The notes under the pieces were generated by a model, which made no database searches, had not been told where the DNA came from, and saw only the letters and a list, made by a program, of their open reading frames with translations. This document shows positions 32,136 to 43,469 of a stretch of 64,000 bases of DNA, piece by piece. The position numbers were made by a program, and so were the translations under genes. Within the stretch, counting starts at the first letter, position 1; the number at the start of each line of letters is the position of its first letter. Source of the DNA: Gavia stellata (lineage: Eukaryota > Chordata > Aves > Gaviiformes > Gaviidae); the NCBI RefSeq assembly GCF_030936135.1, contig NW_026776913.1, positions 1,426,001 to 1,490,000 on the forward strand, written 5' to 3'.

Positions 32136-33413
32136 CCAGGAGGAAAAGAAGGTTATCAGAAGTAGTCAACATGGATTCACCAAGAAAAGTCATGTCTGAC
32201 CAATCTGATAGCCTCCTACGATGACATGTCTGGATGGATAGATGCGGGGAGGGCAGTGGATGTTGTCTGCCTTGGCTTCAGCAAGGCTTTCGACACCGTC
32301 TCCCACATCATCCTCAGAGGCAAGCGTAGGAAGTGTGATGGAATGGACAGTGGGGTGGATTTGGAACTGGCTGATAGATAGAGCTCTGAGGGTTGTGATT
32401 AGTGGCCCAGAGTCTAGTTGGAGGTCTGTCACAAGTGGCGTTCCTCAGGGGTCAGTACTGGGTCCAGTCCTGTTCAATATATTCAGCAATGACCTGGATG
32501 AAGGGATAGAGTGTGCCCTCAGCAAGTTTGCTGATGACACAAAACTGGGAGGAGTGGCGGACACAGTGGAAGGTTGAGCTGCCATTCAGCGTGACCTGGA
32601 CAGGCTGGAGAGTTGGGCAGAGAGGAACAAGATGAAATTCAGCAAAGGCAAGTGTAGGGCACTGCACCGGGGGCGGAATAACCCCCTGCATCAGCACAGG
32701 TTAGGGGCTGAGCTGCTGGAGAGCAGCTCTGTGGAAAGGGACCTGGGAGTCCTGGGGGACAACAGGATGACCACGAGCCACCAATGTGCCCTTGGGGCCA
32801 AGGAGGCCAATGGCATCCTGGGCTGCATCCAGAAGAGTGTGGCTAGGAGGGCGAGGGAGGTTATCCTCCCCCTCTACTCTGCCCTGCTGAGGCCGCATCT
32901 GGAGTGCTGTGTCCAGTTCTGGGCTCCCCGGTTCAAGAAGGACAGGGAGCTGCTGGAGAGGGTCCAGCAAAGGGCTACGAAGATGATTAGGGGAGTGGAA
33001 CATCTTTCTTAGGAGGAAAGGCTGAGGGACTTGGGTCTTTCTAGTCTGGAGAAGAGAAGACTGAGGGGGATCTTATCACTGCTTAGAAATAGTTAAGGGG
33101 TGGGTGCCAGGAGGATGGGGCCAGTCTTTTTTCAGTGGTGCCCAGTGACAGGACAAGAGGTAATGGGCACAAACACGGTCATAGGAAGTTCCGACTACAC
33201 ATGAGGAGGAACTTCTTTCCTTTGAGGGTGTCAGAGCCCTGGCACAAGCTGCCCAGAGAGGTTTTGGAGTCTCCTTCTCTGGAGATATTCAAAACTCACG
33301 TGGAAGCATTCCTGTGCAATCTGCTGTAGGTGAACCTCCTCTGGTGGGGGGGTTGGACTAGATGATCTCCAGAGGTCCCTTGCAACCCCTCTCATTCTGT
33401 GATTCTGTGATTT
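32136..33413 (+). mobile_element. CR1 LINE, reverse transcriptase to 3' end
   Basis: This is the best-kept CR1 of the window. It has [52 protein letters not shown] (the catalytic YADD equivalent appears as FADD), [38 protein letters not shown] and a clear 3' end with GGTTGGACTAGATGATCTCCAGAGGTCCCTTGCAACC and ATTCTGTGATTCTGTGATT. One in-frame stop is seen near 32575 and another near 33010. Confidence 0.9.
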
Positions 33414-33834
33414 TCTTGGTGGCTCCTTATCCCCTTCTGCAAGAGGGTGGGGAAAACTCTAGTCAGGTCCATGTTGAAGCTGTTTCCGTGTTGGAGGCAG
33501 TGAATGGATTTCTTTTGTCCCTGTCCACCAAATGCAGTATTGGCTGTGAGTGAGGCTGTTGCAGTGGTCAGGAGGGTATTTTTGCCCTCACAGAGATGGC
33601 CGTGCCTCCTTTCCATGCAGGACTCAACTTGCTTATCCCCAGCAGAAGGTTTCTTTAGCAGCGTTGTGCCCGCTTTCTCCCAGTTCTGAGCTCCTTGGCC
33701 CCTTGGGGAGGCAGGAGGAGGGCAGGGCCTGTGGGAACCGGAGTCAGAGGCCAGTAGAGGACAGAGACAAGCAAGAGGTCACTTCTTCCTGAGACCCCGT
33801 ACGCAGCGCGGTGTTGTGTATATGTGTTCTGAGC
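33414..33834. other. Unrecognised stretch between CR1 and minisatellite
   Basis: No gene or repeat is recognised in this 420-base stretch. Confidence 0.35.
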
Positions 33835-34425
33835 GGTGCTGAGGAGGGGGGATAATGCCCGCTGTGCTGTGTGTGCATCTGTAATGGTGTTGGTATCTGC
33901 ATGGGGGTGTGTGATGCTATGGATAGTTGCAACGGGATCAGTATCTGCAATGGCCGCTCCATCTGCAGTGGGAGACAATCTGCCACGGCATCTGCAAAGG
34001 TATCTGCATCCGGAATGCTGTGTGTGCAACTGTCCTGTCAGCTACAGTTCTCCAATGCAGCCATCATTGCGGATGCAGATACCATTATGGATAACAGTGC
34101 CAATGCTGGTGCAGATGCCACTGCAGATGGAAATACACTTTCAGGTGCAATTGCTGATGGAGATGCTATTGAGGATGCAGGTGCCATTGCAGAAACCATG
34201 GCAGACGCAGACACCATTGGAGATGCAGGTGCCTTTGAAGATTCCTTTGAAGGTACCGGCACCAGTGCCACTGGAGATGCCACTGCAGATGCAGATACCA
34301 TTACAGACACCACCGGAGACGCAGGTGCTGTGTCAAACAGCATTGCAGCTGCAGATACCACAGCAGATGGCATTGAAGGTGCTAGTATGATTTCCAATGC
34401 AACTGCATCTCAATTATGCTGAGTA
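33835..34425. repeat. Minisatellite with an 18-base-type unit, orientation switch
   Basis: Diverged tandem copies of ATCTGCAATGG(T/C)AT-type units run from 33860 to about 34025. From about 34060 the complementary form (ACCATTGCAGATGCAGGTGCC-like) continues to 34420. All frames are largely open because the unit length is a multiple of three and free of stops. The resulting peptides (ADADTIGDAGAF-like) are not evidence of a gene. Related to 45100-45965. Confidence 0.7.
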
Positions 34426-35279
34426 GAAGCAGCTACTGCAATTAAATACTCATGCTTTTACTCATACTTTTTGTCTTTGTCTTCTTGAAAGTGGATCTGC
34501 AAACCCAGTTCCTATTTCATGTAATGAAGACTTCCGATGGGATTTCTAGGAAAGGACCGATGGCAGGGAAAGGGAGGGCTCGAGGTTGTTTGGGGATGAA
34601 ATAGGGCTAAAAACAGCTAGTCACGATGAAGGAGGTTGCTGATAAGTACACTTGTCTGGCCATGCCCTGCAACTGATGGACCCAGCCTGTCCTGCCTTCT
34701 TGTTAAACTCCATTTCACTACTTCCTGGGGTGAGGGGGATCTCTGCTCTTTGTATGTGTGGAGGTGTGAGTGCCAGCCCCTGGAGGGGGGACCACAAGTC
34801 ATAGGGGCTCACGTGCCCAGGGGGAAGCAACTGGAGAGACTGGGAGGGGGGAGTTGACTACTGGAGGGAGCAGGTGGTCCAAAGCATCGCCTGGAGAAAC
34901 TGTGGGGTCTTGGGGCTCTGGTACTGGTAAGGCCATAGGTCTGGACCAGGAGGGGAAGTGGTCCTTTACATGCCCCGGCAAGTACCTCAGATACAGCTCT
35001 CGAGGTGGCACTGGCTGCTTATGGTCAGACCCTTAAGCTCTGCCTGAAAACCTGGGAACTGCTCTCAATACTTTCTAAAAAGAAAGGAAAAAACCCCAGC
35101 ACCTTTTGACCAGCTGCAATGTTTCAATACTTTCATTAAAATGTCACTGTATTTTCTATCCTGCCAAAATGGGACTTTTGAGACTGTGTATTTATTGCGG
35201 GAGAAGAAATCCTGATCTTGCCCTGTGCTTGCGTTGCCAGTACTCTGTCTATCATGCTGCGTATTTAATCTCCCTAACC
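34426..35279. other. Unrecognised stretch
   Basis: No gene is seen. The segment at 34655-34810 (CCTTCTTGTTAAACTCC... GTGTGGAGGTGTGAGTGCCAGCCCC) has the look of an LTR end with a polyadenylation-like TTAAACTC, similar in type to 46848-46930, but I cannot assign a family. Confidence 0.3.
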
Positions 35280-36860
35280 TTCCAGGTGTTTCTGCCTCTC
35301 CTGATCAAACTCCCCACGTCGGAAGTCATCTCTCCAGAAGCTGATCTGGACATGCGCACTTTCCATTGTTCTCCAGAGGTTTTCCGCCTCTTACTCTTTG
35401 ATTGTTCAGATCCCTCTCACCTATCACCCTGCTTTGAGCCCCAGGGACGTAAAGCGTCATTGTCTTTCAGTACTCTCTTGTCTTTCAGTACTCTCCCTCA
35501 TAGTCCCTATAGGCAACTCTTCACCTGGGGTGGCAAAGCTTGTTGGAAGCTGCTAAAAATAACCATACAGCTGAGAAGTGTGTTTATTGTGGATTAAGCT
35601 CTCTTGTGTTTTACTTTTTCTTCTTTTTTCTTTCCCCCAATTAAAGAACCCTGTTTCCATGGCAGTTCTCCACGGAGAGCAGGTAGGAATTGCTGCAAAG
35701 CAGCTGTAATATTCAGCTGCAGACTTTGGTGGAGAAGTCTGATGTAAAGAAAAGTGATGCAAGTCCCCGGTGGCCAACGAGAGCAATGGCAGGGTTGGAG
35801 AGGTGAGGAGCAAGGTTGTCCATACCGTGTCTGGCCTCAAGGGACTGCTTTTCCTACCTGTCCACACCTCTTTAGGATACATTCTGCATCCATATCAACT
35901 GGAGAATTCTCCGATCACATCTTCAGATTGCTCATTGAAAAGGATGAGCTAGCTATGCTACTTCAGGGTAGGTGCCTACCTGTCTAATTGGCTATACAAA
36001 TGTTGAAGACCTGAAGAAAACTGTAGAAGAGGCATAGCTCGTTAGCGCTTTCTGCATTTTAATGAGCCCCATGGTGTATGTAGTGCTGACTCCAGGAGCC
36101 TCAGGTACTGAGAAGAGACTGAACAATCCCCTCAAGGAGACAAAGGCAGAAGACAAACCTAAACTACTCTGAAGCATTACTGGGCCCCACTGAGGGCCAT
36201 TACTGACAAAGCCTCCCCAGGGACTCGTTAGAGCCGATAATTGGAGGCTGTGATTGCAGGTAGGCAAAGGCACTGTGCAGGTGGCTCTGATGCTGACAAA
36301 GCCCTTGGATTGTTACATGGAGCACAAAGGCCAAGCCCTGACCCCCGGCCCATGGGAAAGGGGATCCTGTCCCTCACACGTGGGTCAGGGCCCTTCCTGG
36401 GGCAGTGGATGTGGGGTCTGCAATGCCCAGTGCAGGACAATGGAACAACACTCCCAGCTTCCCCATGGGGTTGCAAGGAAGAAATGAGGCTCCAGTGCCA
36501 TGAGGGCAACATGTCTTCTCACAGCCCTTGGTGGCACAGACAACTGCCATAGCCCAGAGGACAAAGACCTGGGTTCTGTTCGTGTCTTCCAGCCTGGCCA
36601 GCGCCCTTGGCAGTTTCCATCGCAGGCTGTCCCACACCTGCCCCTGTTTTCCTGCAGGCTGTAGACATCCATCTTGCTTCTCCACCTTGCTCTCCCCTGG
36701 ACATTTCTCTGCCTTCACTGACATCTCACCACCCTCACTGGCCGTTCGTTGAAACACAAAGCCACGGTCTGATCACCAGCTCTCACTGGGTGACCTCTTG
36801 CACCACAGCCCTACCCTTCGAGTGACATTTCTTCTTCCTCATGTCCAGGCTCCACTTTCC
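35280..36860 (+). repeat. Low-copy repeat unit, copy 4 (longest outside the inverted repeat)
   Basis: It matches 62110-63285 in order (TTTCCATTNTTCTCCAG, CTCTCACCTA...CTGCTTTGAGC, GGCCTCAAGGGACTGCTTTTCCT, GACAAAGCCTCCCCAGGGACTCGTTAGAGCCGATAA) and extends to 36860 in an arrangement that is inverted at 24840-25690. No gene is supported. Confidence 0.6.
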
Positions 36861-37179
36861 AAGCTGCACTTTGTAGCAGCTTTCCTCTCTCCTGCTTTTT
36901 CCCACCTCCAAGGAAAGCTCAAAATTCTCAGAAAGCACCTTCCAAGCAGGCAACCTAACTCATCAGCCTTCTTGTGGCCTTTCACCTGAGCTGACAAAAG
37001 TAACCTCACTGTGATCTTCTAAACCACGTGACTTTCCCGGCCTTTCAACCTCTTGGATAGACACAAACGAGCCCTATGCCTGCTGCTGTCCCGTCAGGTA
37101 CTCAGGCAGAAGGCACATGCCAACCCATATCCATGCCCTCTTCCTGGATGGGGCTCCACCATGTGGGGGGATAATGACG

Positions 37180-37660
37180 ACGTTCAAGAGTGTTGGCCCA
37201 AATGCTAATCACTGAGGGATTCTGGGTATGACTGCCTTCTAAAAAGACTTTGTACCGCTGATGACATTTGGGCCTCATCATCCAGCCAACTTTCCACCCA
37301 CCCTACCATCCATTTCTTCATCCTGGAGAGCATCAATCCGGCTCTAAGGAGACTCTGGGAGATGATGTCAAAGGCCTTGCAAAAGGCCAGGTACACAACG
37401 TGCCCTCGTTTCCCCTAACCATTCTGCTTCAGCAATGCCTTTCTTGTCCTTCAAGGGCCTGGAGATGGCTGCAGGACAACTTTCCCCATGTCCTCCTAGA
37501 GTCTGAGGTAGGCAGGCCACTTGCAATTCTATCAATCCGCATCCCTGCCGTTCTTGAAGAGGGGTTTGATGTCTGCTTTTTCCAAGGACCACAGAACCTC
37601 CATGATTCCTCCGGCACTTTTGAGGTCACAATCCAGAATCACAGGCAAGGGTGACGTAGC
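37180..37660 (-). mobile_element. CR1 LINE, old reverse transcriptase fragment
   Basis: On the minus strand, VYLAFCKAFDIISQSLL-like (from [17 protein letters not shown]), MKKWMVGWVESWL and, further upstream, DSRRTWGKLSCSHL (from REDLGNYRPVSLTS) lie in the correct CR1 order with gaps. It is badly decayed. Confidence 0.6.
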
Positions 37661-38811
37661 AGTCAGGAGCACTTGCTATGAGCCTGTCCAAGGCAGCTGA
37701 GATGAATGTAGCTGGGAAAATGGAAATTTGTTCTTGGAGTCACACACAGAAATGTCGGAGCTCTGCCAGATGCCCATGTCTCAGCTGGACTCGTGCACTC
37801 CTCCTACACACACGGGTGATCAGAGAGAGGAGTCCTTGCCTTGCACGTGCAGAGGCAGTGCACTGCAGCAGTCACAGTGTCAATCTGACCTCCTGCTGCT
37901 GCTCCCAGAGGCTGGGAGGCACCTCAGCCCTGCGGTGTATCGCCCTGCTCTGCACTCGTATGAGATGCTCCACGGCATGAGGAATGGACACGGGGACGTG
38001 GATTAAATGAAGCACATCCCAGTGCTGCATCCAGGTGCTTTCCCAGGGGATGTTACTCTCAAAGTGAGAAGTGACCTCGAGACACTGTCTGTCCCAGAGG
38101 CCTTCATGGCAGCCCCAGAAAGAGCTGATGGCATTTGTGCTCACTCGGGTTCATCTCCCCACACGCACACCATGTGCATGCTTACGTCTCGTCTGTACAA
38201 TGCAAACCTGGACTTCTGACCTGGTCATTCGGTGTCCCTCTGTGGAGGGACAAGCAACCTCTCCGAGCTGGGGTGAGCGGCCAGTGCTGGACATGGTGGT
38301 GGTTATTGGCTGGTGTGTGACGACTGCCCTGGGGCAGCTGCCCGGGGTGTCCAGCGAACACGGGCACAGGTCAGACCCTGCTCTGCTGGTCCTCCATGTC
38401 TCTCGCAGGAGCCCGGCTGTGCGAGGACCCTGCTGTGTGCCCCCACCCTGCCCACTCCCACACTTGAGCTGTTCACTGGAGTTCTCCTCTCCGGGGCACT
38501 TGCCATCCCAGCCATCCCAGCCCCTCTCTGAATCTTGCCACCTCCCTGCCCTCTCCCCAGCCAAGCCCAGCAGAGCAGCCCTGGTGGGACTGGTCCCACA
38601 GCAGGAAATGGAGGCCAGTGAGAATGTCCATCCAGCCGGCACGCTGAGGAGATCTCCGCTGCAGGCAGCTTGCAGCCCCAGGTGCCAAACTTGCTCCCCA
38701 GGACGGCATGAGAGAATTGGCCCAGGGGATGCTCAGGAAGGGCCTTTTGCCCCTGGGACAGGGCAGCCTGCCCCCAGCTGCCACTCTCAGCAAAGGGTTT
38801 CTCTTTCCATG
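37661..38811. other. Unrecognised stretch
   Basis: A plus-strand frame of 261 codons is open at 38071-38856, Pro/Ser/Cys-rich, overlapped by other open frames on both strands. I see no domain or family and treat it as chance in GC-rich DNA. Confidence 0.35.
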
Positions 38812-39106
38812 TCACCCCTGCACACACACAGTGCCCTGCTCTTCTCCTCGCACTGACCAGCCACCCCTGCACCCCCTCCCCAGGCTCCCCACATCCTCGA
38901 AGCTGGCGGCGTTGCTCTGAAGAGCAAGCAGGCTGTAGTTCCCAGGGCCATGGGGTGAGTCCACAGGGTCATGCTGGTCATGCTGGGAGGCAGACCCAGC
39001 TCCCGGTGACTACTGCCCCCTTCACCTCAGCACACAGACGCTGCCCCACGGCTCCAGAGAAGATCTCAGAGAAAGGATCTCAGGCAAACCACCATGAGCA
39101 GGGTCC

Positions 39107-39112
39107 TTTATT
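39107..39112 (-). terminator. Polyadenylation signal of receptor D
   Basis: AATAAA on the minus strand lies about 110 bases after the stop, exactly 25,872 bases from the B copy. Confidence 0.5.
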
Positions 39113-39221
39113 TTGTTTAAACACACAGCTCCCAATTTACACAAAGTCTCTGGGTCACAGAGGACAGGCAGATACTGAAATAGAAATAGGATGAAGACTG
39201 ACTTCCTTTTTGTGGACAGCA

Positions 39222-40274
39222 TTAATACAACCAAGAAAAGCTAAAAACCAAAGAAACCAAACCTAACAACCTACCAAAGAGAGTCTGGGCATGTAATGAG
39301 TTATGTGACAAGTGATATGCAGAAGAAGATGGGCAGTTCATTGCTGCTTCTGAAAAGCAACCAGTCATCAGTTTCCTTAGGGCATCCTTGAGCTCCTGGT
39401 TCCTCATGCTGTAGATGAGGGGGTTCACTGCTGGAGGCACCACCGAGTACAGAACTGCCACCACCAGGTCCAGGGATGGGGAGGAGATGGAGGGGGGCTT
39501 TAGGTAGGCAAACATGATAGTGCTGATGAACAGGGAGACCACAGCTAGGTGAGGGAGGCATGTGGAAAAGGCTTTGTGCCGTCCCTGCTCAGAGGGGATC
39601 CTCAGCACGGTCCTCAAGATCTGCACATAGGACAGCACGATGAAAACAAAACACCCAAAAGCAAAAGAAACACTAACCACAATAAACCCAACCTCCCTGA
39701 GGTACAAGTCTGAGCAGGAGAGCTTGAGGATCTGTGGAATTTCACAGAAGAACTGGTCCACAGCATTGCCTTGGCAGAGTGGTAGTGAAAATGTATCGGC
39801 TGTGTGCAGCACAGCATAGAAAAAAATACTGCCCCAGGCAGCTGCTGCCATGTGGACACAAGCTCTGCTGCCCAGGAGGGACCCGTAGTGCAGGGGTTTG
39901 CAGATGGCAATGTAGCGGTCGTAGGCCATGATGGTGAGAAGATAAAACTCTGCTGACATGAAAAGGACAAACAGAAAGACTTGGGCAGCACATCCTGCAA
40001 AGGAGATGGCCCTGGTGTCCCAGAGGGAATTGGCCATGGATTTGGGGACAGTGGTGGAGATGGAGCCCAGGTCGATGAGAGAAAGGTTGAGAAGGAAGAA
40101 GTACATGGGGGTGTGGAGGTGGTGGTCGCAGGCTATGGCGGTGATGATGAGGCCATTTCCCAGGAGGGCAGCCAGGTAGATGCCCAGGAAGAGGCAGAAG
40201 TGCAAGAGCTGCAGCTCCCGCGTGTCTGCGAATGCCAGGAGGAGGAACTGGGTGATGGAGCTGCTGTTGGACAT
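39222..40274 (-). CDS. Olfactory receptor, OR14-like (gene D), intact mosaic copy
   Basis: The gene encodes a 350-residue odorant receptor GPCR. The MSNSSS start matches the rest of the array. Motifs: NSS 3-5, LLGN 37-40, PMYFF 56-60, MAYDRYIAIC 116-125, KAFSTCLPHL 234-243 and NPLIY 284-288, then the same 50-residue tail as gene B. TM4 carries a private change (GSIFFYAVLHTAD where A, B and C have GSGL(L/F)NAVLHTAN). The coding end and 3' flank follow gene B, but the leader just before the ATG (SPQTKRQK in frame) and the entire intron follow gene C. The acceptor is altered from GACAG to CATAG two bases further on, still a usable YAG. The ligand is unknown. Confidence 0.95.
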   Translation of the reverse strand: MSNSSSITQFLLLAFADTRELQLLHFCLFLGIYLAALLGNGLIITAIACDHHLHTPMYFFLLNLSLIDLGSISTTVPKSMANSLWDTRAISFAGCAAQVFLFVLFMSAEFYLLTIMAYDRYIAICKPLHYGSLLGSRACVHMAAAAWGSIFFYAVLHTADTFSLPLCQGNAVDQFFCEIPQILKLSCSDLYLREVGFIVVSVSFAFGCFVFIVLSYVQILRTVLRIPSEQGRHKAFSTCLPHLAVVSLFISTIMFAYLKPPSISSPSLDLVVAVLYSVVPPAVNPLIYSMRNQELKDALRKLMTGCFSEAAMNCPSSSAYHLSHNSLHAQTLFGRLLGLVSLVFSFSWLY

Positions 40275-40296
40275 TTTCTGTCTCTTGGTCTGGGGG

Positions 40297-42076
40297 CTAT
40301 GTCCAAAAAAGGAAAAAACAGGAAAAATTAGGACAGATTTCTCTGAGAAAACCCACTCCATTTTTCATCACAACGCCACGCAGTTGGAATACCTTTCCAT
40401 TCTCTAGTTTGAGCTGGCTGAGTGTGCTGTGAGGAGCAGGAGCTCTGCCCTTCTGTTGCTGAGGAGTCAGCTTTGCTCTGCTGCAGTGGGTACATGGGAG
40501 CTGACTTGTGACATCTCTGATGTTCACAGGGGATGTCAGATGTAATCCATCTTTCATGGAAAAGTTCAATATCTGCACTCATGACATGGAAGAACGTGGG
40601 CTGTGAAAGAGAGGCTCAGCATGACTTTCTTATAACTTTCTCTGCGTTTTTTGACAGGGCTGCAGTGTACATCAGTCCTTTTCCCATCTGCCCTGTGTTT
40701 TCATTTTGCCGCCTTGAAGACGACTTCACACACAAATTACTCTTTTAAAAAAAAACCCTAAACCTGGACTCTGATGAGACCAGAGGAGTCCTGTTTCAAA
40801 GGACAGCTCTGCAAACTCTTCTCCAGCCCAGCCCAGAGGTGGAGGTGTGATGGAGAGGGCAGGACACGACCCCTCCCAGAGAGAAGCAACTGACTCTGCG
40901 AGGAGAGTGCCGACCCCCAAGGAAAGGCTCCGCACTCCCGAGGATCCCACAGCAGAGCTGCGCCTTTCTGGGGGGCAGCTTGCAAGCCCTGCAGGACAGG
41001 CAAAGCAGAGACTCGGGGGTCCCTCCGATGGGAGGTTCTACAGAGAGAGTCAGCTCATTGCCCCGCAGACAGTGCCCAGCAGACATCTGCAGGGAAACAC
41101 AGAAAGAGAGCTGCCTGAGCGCACCCTCCCCCTGTGCTTGTTTGCAGTGTCCTCCCAACCCCATCCCTGTCTCTGCTGCCTGCAGCTGTCCCTGCCAGGA
41201 GCTGGTTCTCTGTCCCCTGTGTCTCCTCCCTGGCAGTGCTCACAGAGCCCATCCCACCCGCTGCCTGCTCAGCTCTGCCCTGCAGAGCCCTCCCTGCAGC
41301 AGGACACTGCCCAGGGGCATCTCTGGGTGTGCAGGCTCTGAGGGGAACATCAGACCAGCCCTGGCGAGGCTGGAAAAGTGACACTGATGCTGTCTGTGAC
41401 CACGGCATGGTGATTTCCAATACTCCCCGCTTTATTCACCTCTAAGAGGGACAGACTTGGAATTTCAGTGCCTCCTCCGGAAATGAGAGATTAATTCTAT
41501 GTGCCATCGCCCACCCAGACAACCCAGAGGAGAAGAGTGAAAGACCAGGATCCTTCCCTTTCAGGCAGCCCCTGCCTTGCTGTGCTTCCTGAAAAGTCTC
41601 CTGGGAAGATCCTGCAGTGATGTGGAGCTGTGAGCAGCCCTGACCCACACAGCACCCTCTCAACAGCAGAAGCACCCTGCCATTGCACTGGTCTCTCCTT
41701 CCACCCCAGCTTCTCCCCACAGCGCCGTGGGGAGCTCCCCGGGCAGGCTGAGTGCTGACCCTGGCAGGCGGCAGAGTCCCTGCCCCAGCACCCAGCCCCG
41801 GGGGTGCAGGGACCCTGCTCGGAAGGACAGCCCTGGGCACCCCTGGCTGCACACCCACCTTCACACCCTGCAGCCGTCCCTGGCAGAAGGCAGCCCTCAT
41901 GCCCTGTCCCTCTGATGGTGCAGCAGGGAAGCCCTGCTCTGTAGCACCTCCTTCTCCTCTACACCAGAGAACATGCGGCACTTCTTCCTGAAAGCTCTCA
42001 GAGTTTGTGGGATGTGCCATCATTAGGAGATCTGTCCATGAACTGTACCTAAATTGCCCCACACCCAGAGACTTAC
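40297..42076 (-). other. Predicted 5' UTR intron of receptor D
   Basis: The donor ACACG|GTAAGT on the minus strand (GT at 42076-42075) and the acceptor ACATAG at 40297 give 1780 bases. It is a near-identical inverted copy of the gene C intron (1779 bases). No gene inside; open frames here are mirrored in C and are noncoding. Confidence 0.65.
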
Positions 42077-42470
42077 CGTGTCAAGGGCTGTGAAGATTTC
42101 TCCTCCAGTGAGCTCGCCTCTGTCCTCCCACCCCAGACTGCCTTTAACCTCTCTCTGCCTTGATCCTCTCCCCTCGGTGCCTGCAGGCAGTACCCTCAGC
42201 CCTGCTGCGCTGTGCAGAGGAGCTGCTCCTGGGCAGAGCTGTCTCTCCTCAGCGCTGCCCGCTTGCCATGAGCTCCCTCCATCCCAGGAGCCCGGCCCAG
42301 CTCAGCAGCAGAGGAGCAGCCCAAGGCGGCACTTTCTCTGCCCCTCGGGGCTCCCCCCAGGGGTCCCTGGGGCTCCAGGGGAACCTGCTGTGAAACAGGC
42401 TGGAGCAATCACTGAGGTTCCCTCCCGCAGCTGGGGAGAGACGCTTCTTCCCAGCACTGACATTTCTCCT
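42077..42470 (-). promoter_or_regulatory. Predicted noncoding exon 1 and promoter region of receptor D
   Basis: The conserved module ends at 42077 with CAGCCCTTGACACG before the donor. The EBF-like TCCCTGGGGC lies at 42364-42373, 288 bases before the donor as in E and within one base of B. GC-rich, no TATA box. Promoter activity is inferred from conservation. Confidence 0.5.
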
Positions 42471-43469
42471 ATCAGGAAAAGAGTCAGGCATGAGAATCAC
42501 GTTTTGTTTGTTTCATCATTAGACAGGACACCAGGAAGGTGACAGGCAGGGATCTAATTTCTGCAAGCTGGGGGCATGTCTTCAGTTGACTGAATTCAGA
42601 CATTTCATTCTGGGTTTGTAGTCCTAGGGATAGAAAGACATCCAGAATTCTTTTGTCCAAGCCATCTCTCTCCTCTGAAGCAAAGCCTTTGCACACCCAG
42701 GCTCTTGGACACTTGATAACAGGTTCCCCTATGGCAAGTATGACCCTGCCTGATGCCACAGCTGTGGTGCTTCAGCCCAGATGTGCAGCAATGCCCTCAG
42801 CCAGGGCCACGGACAGGACAAACTGGAGCCGTTACTGTGGGAGACAGAGCTGTGACCTGATGGCACAGCTCAGTCCAGCTGGTCTTCAAGGACAGCATCC
42901 TCCAAGCTCTGCAATAACCCAGACCGCAACTCAAAGGAAACTAGAAAGGGCACCATAATGAGTGTTTACTACTTCAGGAGCAGTTAAAGAAGAAAACCAA
43001 GGTACTCTGTGGCCACTGCTGAGTTTCATAAGAGCAGGTGTAGACAGAGCTGAGATTCTCTCTTATCCTCTTTGCCTCAGTCTTCCCCAGCAAGGTCTCG
43101 CAGGCCTCTGTGGCTCAGGGCAGGACCCTGAAGGAGATCAGCCAGTGGTGGATGGGGATCAAGTCAGGGGTCACCTGAGCAAACGCAACCCTTACCAGTC
43201 TATGGGACAAGTGGGGCGGCATCCCAGGGAGCTGAGAGGGCAAGCCAATCTCACAGTGATGACACTCTCCATCATCTTTAGAGGGTGATGGAGGCTGGGG
43301 GGACTCTCTGATGACTGGCAGTACCCAAACATGGCACGCACCTTTCAAAAATGCACAACAGATGAGCAGTGAAACTGAAGGCTCTGCCCCAGAGTGTGTC
43401 CATTCACTCAGATCCCATTTCTGGGTGGCTGAAAAAGGTGGTGTCTGGTTTTACTCAGGGTAGTGTGTG

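Larger units (their letters stand above)
38812..40282. repeat. Direct duplication shared by genes B and D, copy 2
   Basis: It is the partner of 12940-14410 (offset 25,872), covering the 3' flank, polyadenylation signal and coding region of gene D. At the ATG side the similarity passes from the B type to the C type. Confidence 0.85.

Noticed and set aside
31540-33413. Whole stretch 30110-33413 as a single rearranged CR1
   Set aside because: Both 30110-31530 and the inverted piece contain the start of ORF2, so at least two elements are needed.
33871-34422. Open frame of 183 codons with a repetitive Asp/Ala/Thr/Gly-rich peptide
   Set aside because: It lies in a minisatellite whose unit is a multiple of three; other frames and the other strand are equally open. 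No start context, domain or conservation argues for a protein.
38071-38856. Open frame of 261 codons, Pro/Ser-rich
   Set aside because: No recognisable domain, overlapped by open frames on both strands, and the composition fits GC-rich noncoding DNA.
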